From contig NZ_AVGG01000007.1 in the NCBI RefSeq assembly GCF_000498535.1, positions 186,001-250,000 on the forward strand: a stretch of DNA of 64,000 bases, read 5' to 3'. Below, one piece after another: positions 43,424-52,150 of the stretch. A program made the position numbers and the translations under genes. The number at the start of each line of letters is the position of its first letter. The first letter of the stretch is position 1. The stretch comes from Flavobacterium limnosediminis JC2902 (GTDB taxonomy: Bacteria; Bacteroidota; Bacteroidia; Flavobacteriales; Flavobacteriaceae). The notes beneath the pieces are model-generated. The model searched no databases, was not told where the DNA came from, and saw only the letters and a list, made by a program, of their open reading frames with translations.

Positions 43424-45019
43424 ATGAATTCATTAATACAAGTCCAGGATTACAATCTCGAATTAAAGACTGATCATTTTACTAAATGGGTGTATTCAGT
43501 AATAAATCCCAAGGAAACTACTTCTCTTATTTTTTGGATTGACCTTTTTTCCGGAGCCGGTGGTACCAGTTCAGGGATTCATTTTTCAGGAACAAACAGT
43601 TTTGTTGCAGCTTGTGTAAATCATGATCTTAATGCAATAAACTCACATGCTGAAAATCACCCTGATACACTTCATTTCATTGAAGATATTCGTGATTTTG
43701 AAGTAGTTATTAAACTAAGATATTTATGTAATAGACTTAGAGTAGAGTTTCCTGATTGCATCATTAATCTATGGGCATCACTTGAATGTACGAATTTCAG
43801 CAAAGCTAAAGGAGGACAACCACGAAATGCAGATAGCAGAACATTAGCAGAACACATGTTTATGTATCTAAAAGAGTTAAATCCGGATTATTTCTATGTT
43901 GAAAATGTTAGGGAGTTCATGGCATGGGGACCACTCTGTGAAAATGGAAAGCCAATTAGCAGAAATGCAGGCCGAGATTATATGAAATGGATAACCGAAG
44001 TATGTAATTACGGGTTTAAACACGACTCTAAAATTTTAAATTCTGCTGATTTTGGATCATATCAATCAAGAGAAAGATTATTCATCCAATTTGTAAAACA
44101 TGATTTATCAATAGCATGGCCTGAACAATCACATACAAAAGATAAAATCGATAGTCCATTGTTTCCAATGGAAAAATGGAAGCCAGTTCGTGAAATATTA
44201 GACTTGGAAGATGAAGGAATAAGCATTTTTGAAAGAAAAAAAGAGCTTTCAGAAAACACATTGAAACGAATTTATGCTGGACTTCTAAAATTTGTCGCAA
44301 AAGGTGATTATGCATTTACCAAGCGTTATAATGGTGGTAAAATAAACCCTCATCAAAAAGTAAATTCATTGGACAAGCCAATGGGTACCATCTGCACAAA
44401 TGGAACTCACGCTATAGTTACTGCATCACATTTAAATACCTATTACGGAAATGGTGGAATACATTCATTGGAATTACCTTCACCAACCGTAACGACTAAA
44501 GATAGGATTGCGAAGGCATCCACAATTTTTTTAGATAAGCAATATGGAACCGGAGTTGCTTCATCAATTGAAAAACCAATTGATACTATTACAGCGGTCC
44601 CTAAATTTTCATTGGTAAAGGCTCAAAATTTCATTTTAAATCCCGCTTGGGGAGGAAATAATACTGACGTAGAAAAACCTTGCTGTACCGTTGTTGCAAG
44701 ACAAGATAAAGCCCCGCTTTACTTAGTAAATACTACTACAGGTGATTTTGAAATTCCAATTTATGATGATGATAATGAAACTATGGTGAAAATTAAGGAA
44801 TTCATGGGTGCTTATGAGATTATTGATATAAAAATGAGAATGCTTAAAATCCCTGAATTATTGCAAATACAAGGGTTCCCAAAAGATTACAAATTAAAAG
44901 GAACTCAAACAGAACAAAAAAAATATATCGGAAATGCGGTAGAAGTAAATTGTGCAAAAGCATTAATACGAGCAAATTACGAAGCAATTTTACAATCAAA
45001 AAAATCAAAAGTCGCATAA
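43424..45019 (+). CDS. C5-cytosine DNA methyltransferase
   Basis: 531 aa. Motif I DLFSGAGGTSSGIH; catalytic Cys is C122 in a divergent motif IV, LECTNFSKAKGG, where the usual form is PPCQ; motif VI YVENVREF; motif VIII SYQSRERLF; motif X KKYIGNAVEVNCAKAL. The target-recognition part holds four related repeats (LDKPMGTICT, LELPSPTVTT, IEKPIDTITA, VEKPCCTVVA). No restriction enzyme is adjacent, so it likely protects or marks the element's DNA. Confidence 0.9.
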   Translation: MNSLIQVQDYNLELKTDHFTKWVYSVINPKETTSLIFWIDLFSGAGGTSSGIHFSGTNSFVAACVNHDLNAINSHAENHPDTLHFIEDIRDFEVVIKLRYLCNRLRVEFPDCIINLWASLECTNFSKAKGGQPRNADSRTLAEHMFMYLKELNPDYFYVENVREFMAWGPLCENGKPISRNAGRDYMKWITEVCNYGFKHDSKILNSADFGSYQSRERLFIQFVKHDLSIAWPEQSHTKDKIDSPLFPMEKWKPVREILDLEDEGISIFERKKELSENTLKRIYAGLLKFVAKGDYAFTKRYNGGKINPHQKVNSLDKPMGTICTNGTHAIVTASHLNTYYGNGGIHSLELPSPTVTTKDRIAKASTIFLDKQYGTGVASSIEKPIDTITAVPKFSLVKAQNFILNPAWGGNNTDVEKPCCTVVARQDKAPLYLVNTTTGDFEIPIYDDDNETMVKIKEFMGAYEIIDIKMRMLKIPELLQIQGFPKDYKLKGTQTEQKKYIGNAVEVNCAKALIRANYEAILQSKKSKVA

Positions 45020-45048
45020 TTTTTTAACCATTTAAAACCACAAAAACC

Positions 45049-45333
45049 ATGTTTTACAACTTTTCAATTTACGTATCATTTTTTTTCAATATTCTATTTG
45101 TAATATTGATTATCAGAACATTTGCACTACCCTACTTAAAGAAATGGTGGAATGACTACACCGACAAAAAAGCAAATGAAGCTTACTCCAAAAAAGAACA
45201 GGAATTACTCGATCAGGGAAACCAAGAATTTCATTTCGAAAAAGGCCGTGTAAGAGTTTTTGCAAAATCTTTGGAACAGGCAAAAGCACAGTACAACGAC
45301 ATGAAACACAAACTTAAAAAAGCCTCCCGATAA
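45049..45333 (+). CDS. Small single-membrane-span protein
   Basis: 94 aa with an N-terminal membrane helix (FFFNILFVILIIRTFAL) and a charged coiled-coil tail (SLEQAKAQYNDMKHKLKKAS). Preceded by the leader motif at 45028. Shares its last base with the next start. Unknown. Confidence 0.7.
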   Translation: MFYNFSIYVSFFFNILFVILIIRTFALPYLKKWWNDYTDKKANEAYSKKEQELLDQGNQEFHFEKGRVRVFAKSLEQAKAQYNDMKHKLKKASR

Positions 45334-45548
45334 TGCCATTCTACGAAAAAGAAAAAAGCAAAATCCGTATGGTGGTCCTAACCGGCCATAAAGAGGAAAA
45401 CAAAGTGTTCTACTCCCCCATACAGGAAAACCGCAAACCCTCGATGCAAATTATCGGGGGCATGCTTGGAAGACTGAAAGATAAAATCGGGAAATACAAC
45501 GTAATCCAGTTTTATGAGAATAACCAATTAATTCACTCAACAAAGTAA
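45333..45548 (+). CDS. Small basic hypothetical protein
   Basis: 71 aa, overlaps the previous stop by one base (TAATG). Beta-rich and basic (KIRMVVLTGHKEENKVFYSP, IGKYNVIQFYENNQ). No family recognised. Confidence 0.68.
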   Translation: MPFYEKEKSKIRMVVLTGHKEENKVFYSPIQENRKPSMQIIGGMLGRLKDKIGKYNVIQFYENNQLIHSTK

Positions 45549-45552
45549 AAAT

Positions 45553-45945
45553 ATGATACGAGATATGTTTAGAGAAGTACCAATTTTAGCAACTTTCTTC
45601 TTGTTGCTTATTTTAAGTGTTATTTATATTGGTATTGATGGCGCATTATCATATCCAAAATATGATTCAGGGATAATAATCGATAAGCATTATGTAGCTG
45701 AAAGCAATAGCACCGGAACCGGCGTAGGTATGACCAGCAATGGCAAAATGGGAGTGGTAGTAACATCAAATCACGAATCGGAAAAATACCTTCTAACAGT
45801 CAAAACTAATAAAGGCGAAATAGTTACAGTAAAATGCGAACCTAAACTATTTTACAGAAAGAAACTAAATGAAAATTTAGATTTTAGAATACAAACAGGC
45901 TGTTTTTCAAAATCAAATTGGGGAGCCTACGGAATCAAAAAATAA
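45553..45945 (+). CDS. Membrane-anchored hypothetical protein
   Basis: 130 aa. One N-terminal membrane helix (ILATFFLLLILSVIYIGI), then an extracytoplasmic beta-rich domain with a Gly/Ser/Thr stretch (ESNSTGTGVGMTSNGKMG) and two Cys (VKCEPKLF, TGCFSKSN). Unknown. Confidence 0.7.
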   Translation: MIRDMFREVPILATFFLLLILSVIYIGIDGALSYPKYDSGIIIDKHYVAESNSTGTGVGMTSNGKMGVVVTSNHESEKYLLTVKTNKGEIVTVKCEPKLFYRKKLNENLDFRIQTGCFSKSNWGAYGIKK

Positions 45946-45963
45946 CCATTTAAAACCCACCAA

Positions 45964-46137
45964 ATGAAGAAGTTAATAAAAGCATACATTTTCATATTCG
46001 TCGTCACAATTATTATTGTAGCGATAATGGAATTCTTTTTTAAAACCAAACCAGGTGACCTTTCTACAATTTCGACTATCACAATTGGCGTAGTAGTTGG
46101 ATTTGCAACAATTAAGATATTTCCACAAAAAAACTAA
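45964..46137 (+). CDS. Tiny two-span membrane protein
   Basis: 57 aa, ATG at 45964, TAA at 46135. Two hydrophobic segments, AYIFIFVVTIIIVAIMEFFF and TISTITIGVVVGFATI, joined by KTKPGD. The leader motif CCATTTAAAACCCACCAA precedes it directly, and another copy follows its stop, which supports it as a real gene. Function unknown. Confidence 0.65.
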   Translation: MKKLIKAYIFIFVVTIIIVAIMEFFFKTKPGDLSTISTITIGVVVGFATIKIFPQKN

Positions 46138-46155
46138 CCATTTAAACCCACCAAA

Positions 46156-46509
46156 ATGAATAAAATCACATTAAAAAAAGTCCAGGAGAAAGAAATGCAA
46201 GTATTACAAGCAGAATTATTTAAGTTTCACCAAATAGCAGAATCGAAGTACAGAAACACTACTCAATCCATGATGGAGTTTTTAGAAGCGATCATTGAAA
46301 TCGACGTAGCTTTTCGTTTATGGTACCTGTTTCGTACAAAAATTGAATCCACTAACACTAAAGGATCAACTTTATCACTCAAAGCATCCGAAGCTGCAAT
46401 TTTACTAATGTGCTGCATGCCAATATACGGACAAAACAGAACTGAGTATGAAAATCACGTTCTTGAAAAATACAAGTTAGTCCTGGATCAACAATTAAAA
46501 TCGTTGTAG
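46156..46509 (+). CDS. Hypothetical helical protein
   Basis: 117 aa, soluble and helical (EKEMQVLQAELFKFHQIAES, LEAIIEIDVAFRLWYLFRTK). Preceded by the leader motif at 46138. Not recognised. Confidence 0.7.
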   Translation: MNKITLKKVQEKEMQVLQAELFKFHQIAESKYRNTTQSMMEFLEAIIEIDVAFRLWYLFRTKIESTNTKGSTLSLKASEAAILLMCCMPIYGQNRTEYENHVLEKYKLVLDQQLKSL

Positions 46510-46510
46510 T

Positions 46511-46735
46511 ATGGACATAAAATTCAAAAAATACGACGGCAAAATGGATTTAAGAGCCGGAATGATAGTAAAAAAAGATAACGGTGAGGTAGAATTGGTA
46601 GGTCATATCAACATAAATGAAGGTGATTGTAGTTGTTGTACTTTCGGAAGTATAGTAGAATATAATGATGATACCTGTAATCAACTTGAAGAAATCATCA
46701 ATAATATTAAAAAAGTAGATAATCTAAACCAATAA
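46511..46735 (+). CDS. Small acidic protein with clustered cysteines
   Basis: 74 aa, starts 1 bp after the previous stop. Contains EGDCSCCTFGS, a CxCC cluster, and an acidic tail. Could bind a metal, but only one cluster is visible. Followed by a terminator. Confidence 0.68.
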   Translation: MDIKFKKYDGKMDLRAGMIVKKDNGEVELVGHININEGDCSCCTFGSIVEYNDDTCNQLEEIINNIKKVDNLNQ

Positions 46736-46742
46736 CCAAAAG

Positions 46743-46774
46743 AAACTAACGGTGCCAAAACCGTTAGTTTTTTC
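46743..46774 (+). terminator. Terminator within the early/middle region
   Basis: Stem AAACTAACGG / CCGTTAGTTT with an 8-base loop and a T run. Confidence 0.85.
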
Positions 46775-46805
46775 AAAGTATATAAATAATCTACAATTCA
46801 ATACT

Positions 46806-47093
46806 ATGATAAAGAATTCCACCTACATACGCAGCTTCACGCCTACCCAAAAAAAGCAACTGGAACAGGTAGCCCAGGAACAGGGTTTTAAAAACGCAAA
46901 CGATGTTTTATTTTTCGCTTTGGAACAATCTATCGAGCAAAAAAAGGACATCGCCCGGCTAAACAGGATTATCGAAATGAAGCAAAAAAAGCAGACAGAA
47001 CTGCAATTGAAAGCTGATAAACTGGAAACCTTAGTACTTGAAGCAAAAGATTTAATAAATAACGGTATAAACTTATTAATCAAGAAATTATGA
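46806..47093 (+). CDS. Small coiled-coil protein, possibly ribbon-helix-helix
   Basis: 95 aa from the ATG at 46806 (a GTG-started longer frame runs through the terminator). N-terminal part YIRSFTPTQKKQLEQVAQEQ then FKNANDVLFFALEQ resembles an RHH DNA-binding fold; the rest is a coiled coil. Overlaps the next gene by four bases (ATGA). A DNA-binding role is plausible only. Confidence 0.65.
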   Translation: MIKNSTYIRSFTPTQKKQLEQVAQEQGFKNANDVLFFALEQSIEQKKDIARLNRIIEMKQKKQTELQLKADKLETLVLEAKDLINNGINLLIKKL

Positions 47094-47308
47094 CAATAGA
47101 ACAAGAAATAGACGGAAAAAAATACATACTTTTTGAATTGGAAATTACCCAAATAAGAATGAAAAGGTTAAAATTAGATCAAAAAGTAAAAAAATATAAT
47201 GGAATAATACTCTCAGTGAAAGAAAGCAGTAGTTTTTTTTCTGAAAAAATTGTTAATATGAGAATAGCAATCCCCGAAGAAAATGCAAAACTATTTTCAG
47301 ATAACTAA
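47090..47308 (+). CDS. Small hypothetical protein
   Basis: 72 aa, start overlaps the previous stop (ATGA). Beta-rich (YILFELEITQIRMKRLKLDQ, IILSVKESSSFFSEKIVNMR). Last gene of this rightward unit; a terminator follows. Confidence 0.66.
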   Translation: MTIEQEIDGKKYILFELEITQIRMKRLKLDQKVKKYNGIILSVKESSSFFSEKIVNMRIAIPEENAKLFSDN

Positions 47309-47316
47309 CCAACACG

Positions 47317-47343
47317 AACCACGTAATTAGCGTGGTTTTTTTT
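47317..47343. terminator. Terminator between convergent small genes
   Basis: Stem AACCACG / CGTGGTT, loop TAATTAG, followed by T run. It reaches the end of the minus-strand gene 47342-47551. Confidence 0.8.
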
Positions 47344-47551
47344 ATGCAAAACGTTTTCTAAGTTCCGCAACTTCCCCACCCTTCAAAACCTTTTGAACTT
47401 TCGCTTCTTTTAAAGGAACCCCACGTACTTTGGCGATAACAGTGTTCATTTCCAAACGAACCACATCGCGTCCAAATTTCCTAAACTCTTGATATAGTTC
47501 TGATTTCGTCATTGCGCACAAATCATCCGTAGGTAAAGAAGTGATATTCAT
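47342..47551 (-). CDS. Small basic protein, only minus-strand gene of the middle region
   Basis: 69 aa from the ATG at 47551 (MNITSLPTDDLCAMTKSELY); the longer frame begins inside the leader motif. The leader motif is present in inverted orientation at 47549-47572, so it follows gene polarity. Helical and basic (FRKFGRDVVRLEMNTVIAKV). A regulatory role at the middle/late boundary is possible. Confidence 0.66.
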   Translation of the reverse strand: MNITSLPTDDLCAMTKSELYQEFRKFGRDVVRLEMNTVIAKVRGVPLKEAKVQKVLKGGEVAELRKRFA

Positions 47552-47615
47552 GTTTTTGGTGGTTTTAAATGGCAATGTCAAAACTATTAAAAAAGAAAAT
47601 CACTACAAAATAAAA

Positions 47616-47700
47616 ATCCGACAGAATCCGACGAAAAGCGACGGAATCCGACAGAATCCAACGGAAAGCACCGGAAAGCACCGGAATCCAACGGAATCCG
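47616..47700. repeat. Tandem 10-bp repeat array
   Basis: Eight and a half contiguous 10-base units of the form ATCCGACAGA, ATCCGACGAA, AAGCGACGGA, ATCCAACGGA, AAGCACCGGA. The exact 10 bp period puts each unit on the same face of the helix. It lies in the gap between the middle genes and the late operon. Confidence 0.8.
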
Positions 47701-47786
47701 TCAACCTCACTTTTTTACGGGCTTAAATTTACACTCACTTCTGGACAAAGTTTAATGAGTTCTTTCATTGAAAAGCTTAATCACAG

Positions 47787-47829
47787 GGGAGTTTCAAACG
47801 TAGCAATTCAATTTACGTTCCTGGCTCCC
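47787..47829 (+). other. Two-part hairpin upstream of the late operon
   Basis: GGGAG (47787-47791) pairs with CTCCC (47825-47829), and AACGTA (47797-47802) with TACGTT (47814-47819). Position before the first late gene suggests a 5' leader structure. The rest of 47552-47895 holds no gene. Confidence 0.45.
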
Positions 47830-47895
47830 GATTAAGCACTCCGTTAAAGTTAAAAACGTTCATCAAAAAATACGAACCATGAAAAAAATGTAAAC

Positions 47896-49437
47896 ATGAG
47901 CAGCTTCATTGACACTTTGTTACACAGGCAATTACAATCCGGTAGAGAATTCGAAGGGTTAATTCCAAAAAGCGAAGGCACGCAGCAATACTTTGAAGCA
48001 GATAATGAGTACAGCGACACGTATGAGACACTTGCATACATGGCGCTTTGGGCATACGCCTACGCTCACCAAATGAAAAAAGTGGCACCGCTTTTATTAG
48101 GTGCAACGATCAGTGAAACGGTTGAGAATGTATATAAATGGCTTTATCACCATTTTCAGTATAAAATAGACGGACAGCTACAGCATTTGTATGCGCCGTC
48201 GGCCGCCTGGGAAAACCGAGTTACAGGATTTGACTGTAAAACTTATTCCCTACTGGCATCCACCATTTTACAATGTCTTTCTATACCACACGCATTTAGA
48301 AAGGTAAAACAACCCGGAATGATGCCTAATGACTGGACACATGTTTATGTCATTGTTCCAACCCAAAACAATAAGTATCTGATAATTGATGCCACAACGC
48401 ACAATAACAAAGAAGTCAGTTTCATCGAAAAATACGATTATACTATGAAACTAAAACATGTAGGACTGGCAAGTCCGGCAATTTACGGAGGGTTAGCCTG
48501 TCCGGGTACCGAATGTACCTGCGGTCAGGGTTTGGCTTCTGCGTATGGGGGTTATGACTTCGATATGAACACTTTGTACACGTTGCCTAATGCTGAACAA
48601 CCATTTGGACTGAATGGCTCATTTAATATGGATAACATAAAGTCGTTATTTTCTCAGCCTTTATCATGTTACGGAGGTACTTCCTATGATGCCACAAGGG
48701 CAAAATCGGATATTGAGGGACTTTTGGCAAGATTGCACAGTTACATTGATAAATTCAATTTAGCACTACAACAAGGAGATACAAAGAATTTTGCGCTATA
48801 CATTAATAAGTTTATCGGGACAGCCACTTGGAACGCTTCTGTAGCAGGAACTAAACGTTCGGAAGGATGGCAATCGGCTTGCACTGCAGAAAACCTTAAA
48901 ATCACACACGAAACTTATAATTTTTACAGATATACAGTAACTAAAGCCTTAGATATTTGGCTTAAAGAATACTTTACTTCCATTCCTACCGGAACAAAAA
49001 GATACGGACGTGTTTCCATATCAGGTAATGTAGAGGAAGCTTATTTCGGAGAATGGGCCACTTGGGTTGGTCAAGATATTGTTTTCGATATTCCATTGGT
49101 CACATATTACCCTATTCTATCGAAAAACATACCTGCTTTTGAGGTAACAAAATTTATTTATGAAAGCAATACAAATATTACTGCTTTAACCCCTCAAACG
49201 GTATTGTCAGGTTTACAAACAGTGATAGTTGCGGCACAGCAATACACATCAGGAAGCAACAATCCAAATACTCCAATAACAGACGGAGGCACTTATGACG
49301 GCACAACCGGAGAATACATACCTGCGGGAGAAAAACCCAAAACCAGTATGGCCGGAACAGGATTAGTAGTAGGATGTGTTTTGGCTTACGCCGGATATAA
49401 AATTATGACTTCAAAAGCGACTAAAAATGCAAAATAA
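47896..49437 (+). CDS. Transglutaminase-like cysteine peptidase with C-terminal anchor
   Basis: 513 aa, first late gene. Transglutaminase-like core with a plausible triad: C114 in GFDCKTYSLLA, H149 in WTHVYVIV and D165 in IIDATTH. A central domain (about 270-420) of unknown fold follows, then a Thr/Gly-rich linker and a single membrane helix with basic tail (TGLVVGCVLAYAGYKIMTSK). Likely a virion or entry protein acting at the membrane; cleavage or cross-linking activity is inferred from the fold. Confidence 0.82.
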   Translation: MSSFIDTLLHRQLQSGREFEGLIPKSEGTQQYFEADNEYSDTYETLAYMALWAYAYAHQMKKVAPLLLGATISETVENVYKWLYHHFQYKIDGQLQHLYAPSAAWENRVTGFDCKTYSLLASTILQCLSIPHAFRKVKQPGMMPNDWTHVYVIVPTQNNKYLIIDATTHNNKEVSFIEKYDYTMKLKHVGLASPAIYGGLACPGTECTCGQGLASAYGGYDFDMNTLYTLPNAEQPFGLNGSFNMDNIKSLFSQPLSCYGGTSYDATRAKSDIEGLLARLHSYIDKFNLALQQGDTKNFALYINKFIGTATWNASVAGTKRSEGWQSACTAENLKITHETYNFYRYTVTKALDIWLKEYFTSIPTGTKRYGRVSISGNVEEAYFGEWATWVGQDIVFDIPLVTYYPILSKNIPAFEVTKFIYESNTNITALTPQTVLSGLQTVIVAAQQYTSGSNNPNTPITDGGTYDGTTGEYIPAGEKPKTSMAGTGLVVGCVLAYAGYKIMTSKATKNAK

Positions 49438-50290
49438 TTCAACATATAATTCAGAAAGCTACGGGCTTTCATGCGCCTGTCAGGAACAACCGCAGGGACT
49501 TGGTGGATTTTGGAGCGAAGCCGGCGCCTGGGCATGGAGAAAAGTTAAAAACAACATTTCAGCATTAGGTACTATTGGTTATGCCATAAGTCAGGTAATG
49601 GAAACTATTGACGGATCATGTTATGGAAAATTCTCTACATGGCTTCAGCAAAACGGTGGTTGCGGTACATCAAAAACGGCAACGATCAGAGATTACACTT
49701 TAACCGAATCCGAATTGGCAATGGTGGAAAGTTGGGCAACTAATTATTTCTCCCCTTTTTACGAAAAAATAATCAATTCGTGCAATGAAATATTTGTTGG
49801 TCAAAAACCTTTAGACGAACAGTTAAAAATCATTAATGCGGCATTGACAAAAATGACTTTGTTTTTGGAGTACGTGAAAACAAATCCAAATGGATTCACA
49901 GTTAACGCCAACAAAGAGCAAATGATCGGTGTTGAAGAATTTTTCGCATACGCCGATAAAGTTATCCAGGACATCATTTTTGAAGCTGATGTTTTACTGG
50001 ACACCACAATTGTAAAAGTAAGTTCAACAGGTTTGGACTTCTCACCTTTTGCGGTTCCGGCAATCAGCACAACAGCCGATTTATGGAAAGTGGCAAACGG
50101 CAGTTTTGTTCCGCAAAACGTTACTCTACAGCCTACTGCCGCTCAAACGGAAGCAGTTCTAACCTTAGGTACAAATACCTCCCAAGCTGCAACGGATACT
50201 AAATCGGGTTTAAGTGGTGGTGCTATAGTACTTCTTATATCCTCATGTCTTGGGGCCTTGTATATGCTAAATAAAAAATCAGACAAGTAA
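49427..50290 (+). CDS. Late membrane-anchored protein, paralog A
   Basis: 287 aa, overlapping the previous gene by 11 bp. Central helical domain (about 85-220: WATNYFSPFYEKIINSCNEI, LEYVKTNPNGFTVNANKEQM) shared with the next gene, then a C-terminal helix and Lys tail (GGAIVLLISSCLGALYMLNK). Probably a virion membrane protein. Confidence 0.78.
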   Translation: MQNNSTYNSESYGLSCACQEQPQGLGGFWSEAGAWAWRKVKNNISALGTIGYAISQVMETIDGSCYGKFSTWLQQNGGCGTSKTATIRDYTLTESELAMVESWATNYFSPFYEKIINSCNEIFVGQKPLDEQLKIINAALTKMTLFLEYVKTNPNGFTVNANKEQMIGVEEFFAYADKVIQDIIFEADVLLDTTIVKVSSTGLDFSPFAVPAISTTADLWKVANGSFVPQNVTLQPTAAQTEAVLTLGTNTSQAATDTKSGLSGGAIVLLISSCLGALYMLNKKSDK

Positions 50291-50291
50291 T

Positions 50292-50939
50292 ATGGACGTA
50301 CTGCTGGAATTTGAGGAAATGAACGTGGTGGACAATTGGTTTGCCTACCAGTTCGAACCGTATTACAAAAAGTATAACGCTTTGATGGGGTCGCTGTTAA
50401 ACGTTTTTACATCACACGATCCTTTCTTGGTTGTAAACAACAGTTTGTCGGAAATGGCAGCTTTCAAAGCCTATATAAAGACAAACCCGAACAAGTTCAA
50501 ACCAAACGCCCATTTGGCTCAGGTAGCCAAAGTGAATGAAGCGTTCAAAATTGTTGAAGACAGGTTCTACCAATACTTATCCGGATTGGGCTACGCAGTT
50601 GAAAAATACACGGTTAATACCAGTACGGCAAATTTCAAATACGATCCTATTGCAATGTATGGCAATGTGTCTGCTTTGGCTGATAATTACCGAATGGCCA
50701 AATCAGAAGGCAATGCAACGGTAATTCCTCCGGTTAATGCCATACCGATACCGGATATGGTTCCGCCAAAAGAAGTAACAACAACCACTTCCGCACCACC
50801 GAGAACCAATGGCGAAACAATGGTTTTTGAAACCTCAAAATCAACAGGCGGTGGCGGAGGCTTATTACTCGGATTAGGAATAGCCGCAGCAATATTGTTT
50901 TTCGCGACAAGGAAAAAAGACAAAAAAGACCAGAAATAA
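50292..50939 (+). CDS. Late membrane-anchored protein, paralog B
   Basis: 215 aa, starts 1 bp after paralog A. Same domain: WFAYQFEPYYKKYNALMGSL and KAYIKTNPNKFKPNAHLAQV. A Pro/Thr linker leads to a Gly-rich membrane helix and Lys tail (LLLGLGIAAAILFFATRKKD). Tandem duplication followed by divergence is likely. Confidence 0.78.
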   Translation: MDVLLEFEEMNVVDNWFAYQFEPYYKKYNALMGSLLNVFTSHDPFLVVNNSLSEMAAFKAYIKTNPNKFKPNAHLAQVAKVNEAFKIVEDRFYQYLSGLGYAVEKYTVNTSTANFKYDPIAMYGNVSALADNYRMAKSEGNATVIPPVNAIPIPDMVPPKEVTTTTSAPPRTNGETMVFETSKSTGGGGGLLLGLGIAAAILFFATRKKDKKDQK

Positions 50940-50972
50940 ATTAGTAAAACCATTTTAAAACCACAGAAAACC

Positions 50973-51425
50973 ATGTTAAAAAAACCAAACTCAAAAACAA
51001 TCGGAAGCGCAGCATTAGCGGTTGGCGCGGGGGTTGCGGGTGCGAAATTATCTGACGGTATCGTGGCCATTATGCCGGAAAGCACAACTAAATACAAAAA
51101 GATTTTAGTTGCTGCAGGAGCAGTAATAGTCGCGGCGGCAGTTGATGGAAAAACCACAACCGGACAGGCTGTACAAGCTGCACTTGTAGGAGCCGCAATC
51201 AAACAAGGGGCGGATTATGCTACAGAAATGTTAGCAACCACCGTTGACCCGAAAGACAACGCTACCGTGAGCGGAAGATTCGTGAACGCAGTCGTAGGAC
51301 ATTCCACATTTCAACCTGTAGCGACACCAATCATCTCTGCTAATCCAACTGCAAGATTAGGCAACCCAACAGTAGAATGGGCGCCGGCCATGCCAGTTGA
51401 AAGACCAATGGCAGCAGGAGTATAA
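50973..51425 (+). CDS. Small Ala/Gly-rich membrane protein
   Basis: 150 aa with two hydrophobic Ala/Gly/Val segments (IGSAALAVGAGVAGAKLSDG, ILVAAGAVIVAAAVDG) and a polar C-terminus. Preceded by the leader motif. Composition resembles phage coat or virion membrane proteins. Function inferred from context. Confidence 0.74.
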   Translation: MLKKPNSKTIGSAALAVGAGVAGAKLSDGIVAIMPESTTKYKKILVAAGAVIVAAAVDGKTTTGQAVQAALVGAAIKQGADYATEMLATTVDPKDNATVSGRFVNAVVGHSTFQPVATPIISANPTARLGNPTVEWAPAMPVERPMAAGV

Positions 51426-51475
51426 CCTCCAAAAAAACAATTAAAAAAACACCATTTAAAACCACATCAAACAAA

Positions 51476-52066
51476 ATGAGAAATTTACCATTTTTTACAA
51501 TGGCCTTAGAGTTCCTTGCATTAGTAGCAACAAGGCTTTCCGTTCAATTAAGAGACGATCTTAGATCAAACAAGGTTGTATTGGACGACCACACATTAGA
51601 ACTGAAAAAAGAAATCTCCGGCGGTTCAACCATAGACCTTATGGATGCTCAAACGGAAAGAATCGACGGTATCTGTTCATTCGACAAAAACAGATTGCAG
51701 TCGGGCCGAGGATTTATTTTTGACCAAATCGCACTGAACTACGCTACTCACGCAACTGACAGCGGATTAGAGGGAAGTATTGAGTACAATACCAAGGCAC
51801 CGAAAGAATTACAAAACGCCTTATTGATTATCTCTCAAGACGGACGTGATGTTTTACGTTTACCGGTGCGTGATGTACACAATATTCAAACGGGACGCAC
51901 TTCTATTGACGAATACAAACAATTGAAGTCCTTACGTTATTTGGTTGACGAAAGACAAATTGAAATCAAAATCAAGTTCCCGCCAACAGTTGTTTTAGAC
52001 AACACCAAGAAACACTACGTTTATTTAAGACTAAACGGAGTTCAGACAACCAAAAAGGTTGACTAA
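51476..52066 (+). CDS. Candidate major structural protein
   Basis: 196 aa, beta-rich, no membrane segment beyond a mildly hydrophobic N-terminus. Own leader motif upstream and a strong terminator 30 bp downstream, a layout often found for the most abundant virion protein. Segments: RSNKVVLDDHTLELKKEI, FIFDQIALNYATHA, ALLIISQDGRDVLRLPVRDV. The length would suit a single jelly-roll capsid protein, but no homology is recognised. Confidence 0.65.
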   Translation: MRNLPFFTMALEFLALVATRLSVQLRDDLRSNKVVLDDHTLELKKEISGGSTIDLMDAQTERIDGICSFDKNRLQSGRGFIFDQIALNYATHATDSGLEGSIEYNTKAPKELQNALLIISQDGRDVLRLPVRDVHNIQTGRTSIDEYKQLKSLRYLVDERQIEIKIKFPPTVVLDNTKKHYVYLRLNGVQTTKKVD

Positions 52067-52097
52067 TACCACAAAAGCCATTTAAAACCAACCATGT

Positions 52098-52133
52098 AAA
52101 AAGCCTGTCTTTAATAGAGGCAGGCTTTTTTTT
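52098..52133 (+). terminator. Terminator after the candidate capsid gene
   Basis: Stem AAAAAGCCTG / CAGGCTTTTT and T run. Between it and the preceding gene sits a leader-motif copy followed by ATG-TAA, a start-stop. Confidence 0.88.
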
Positions 52134-52150
52134 CTAAAAAAACCAATCCA

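Noticed and set aside
47616..47700. CRISPR array
   Set aside because: The 10-base units are contiguous with no spacers, and no cas genes are near.
47541..47726. 61-codon ORF with NPTES repeats
   Set aside because: It only translates the 10-bp tandem array and the inverted leader motif; not a plausible gene.
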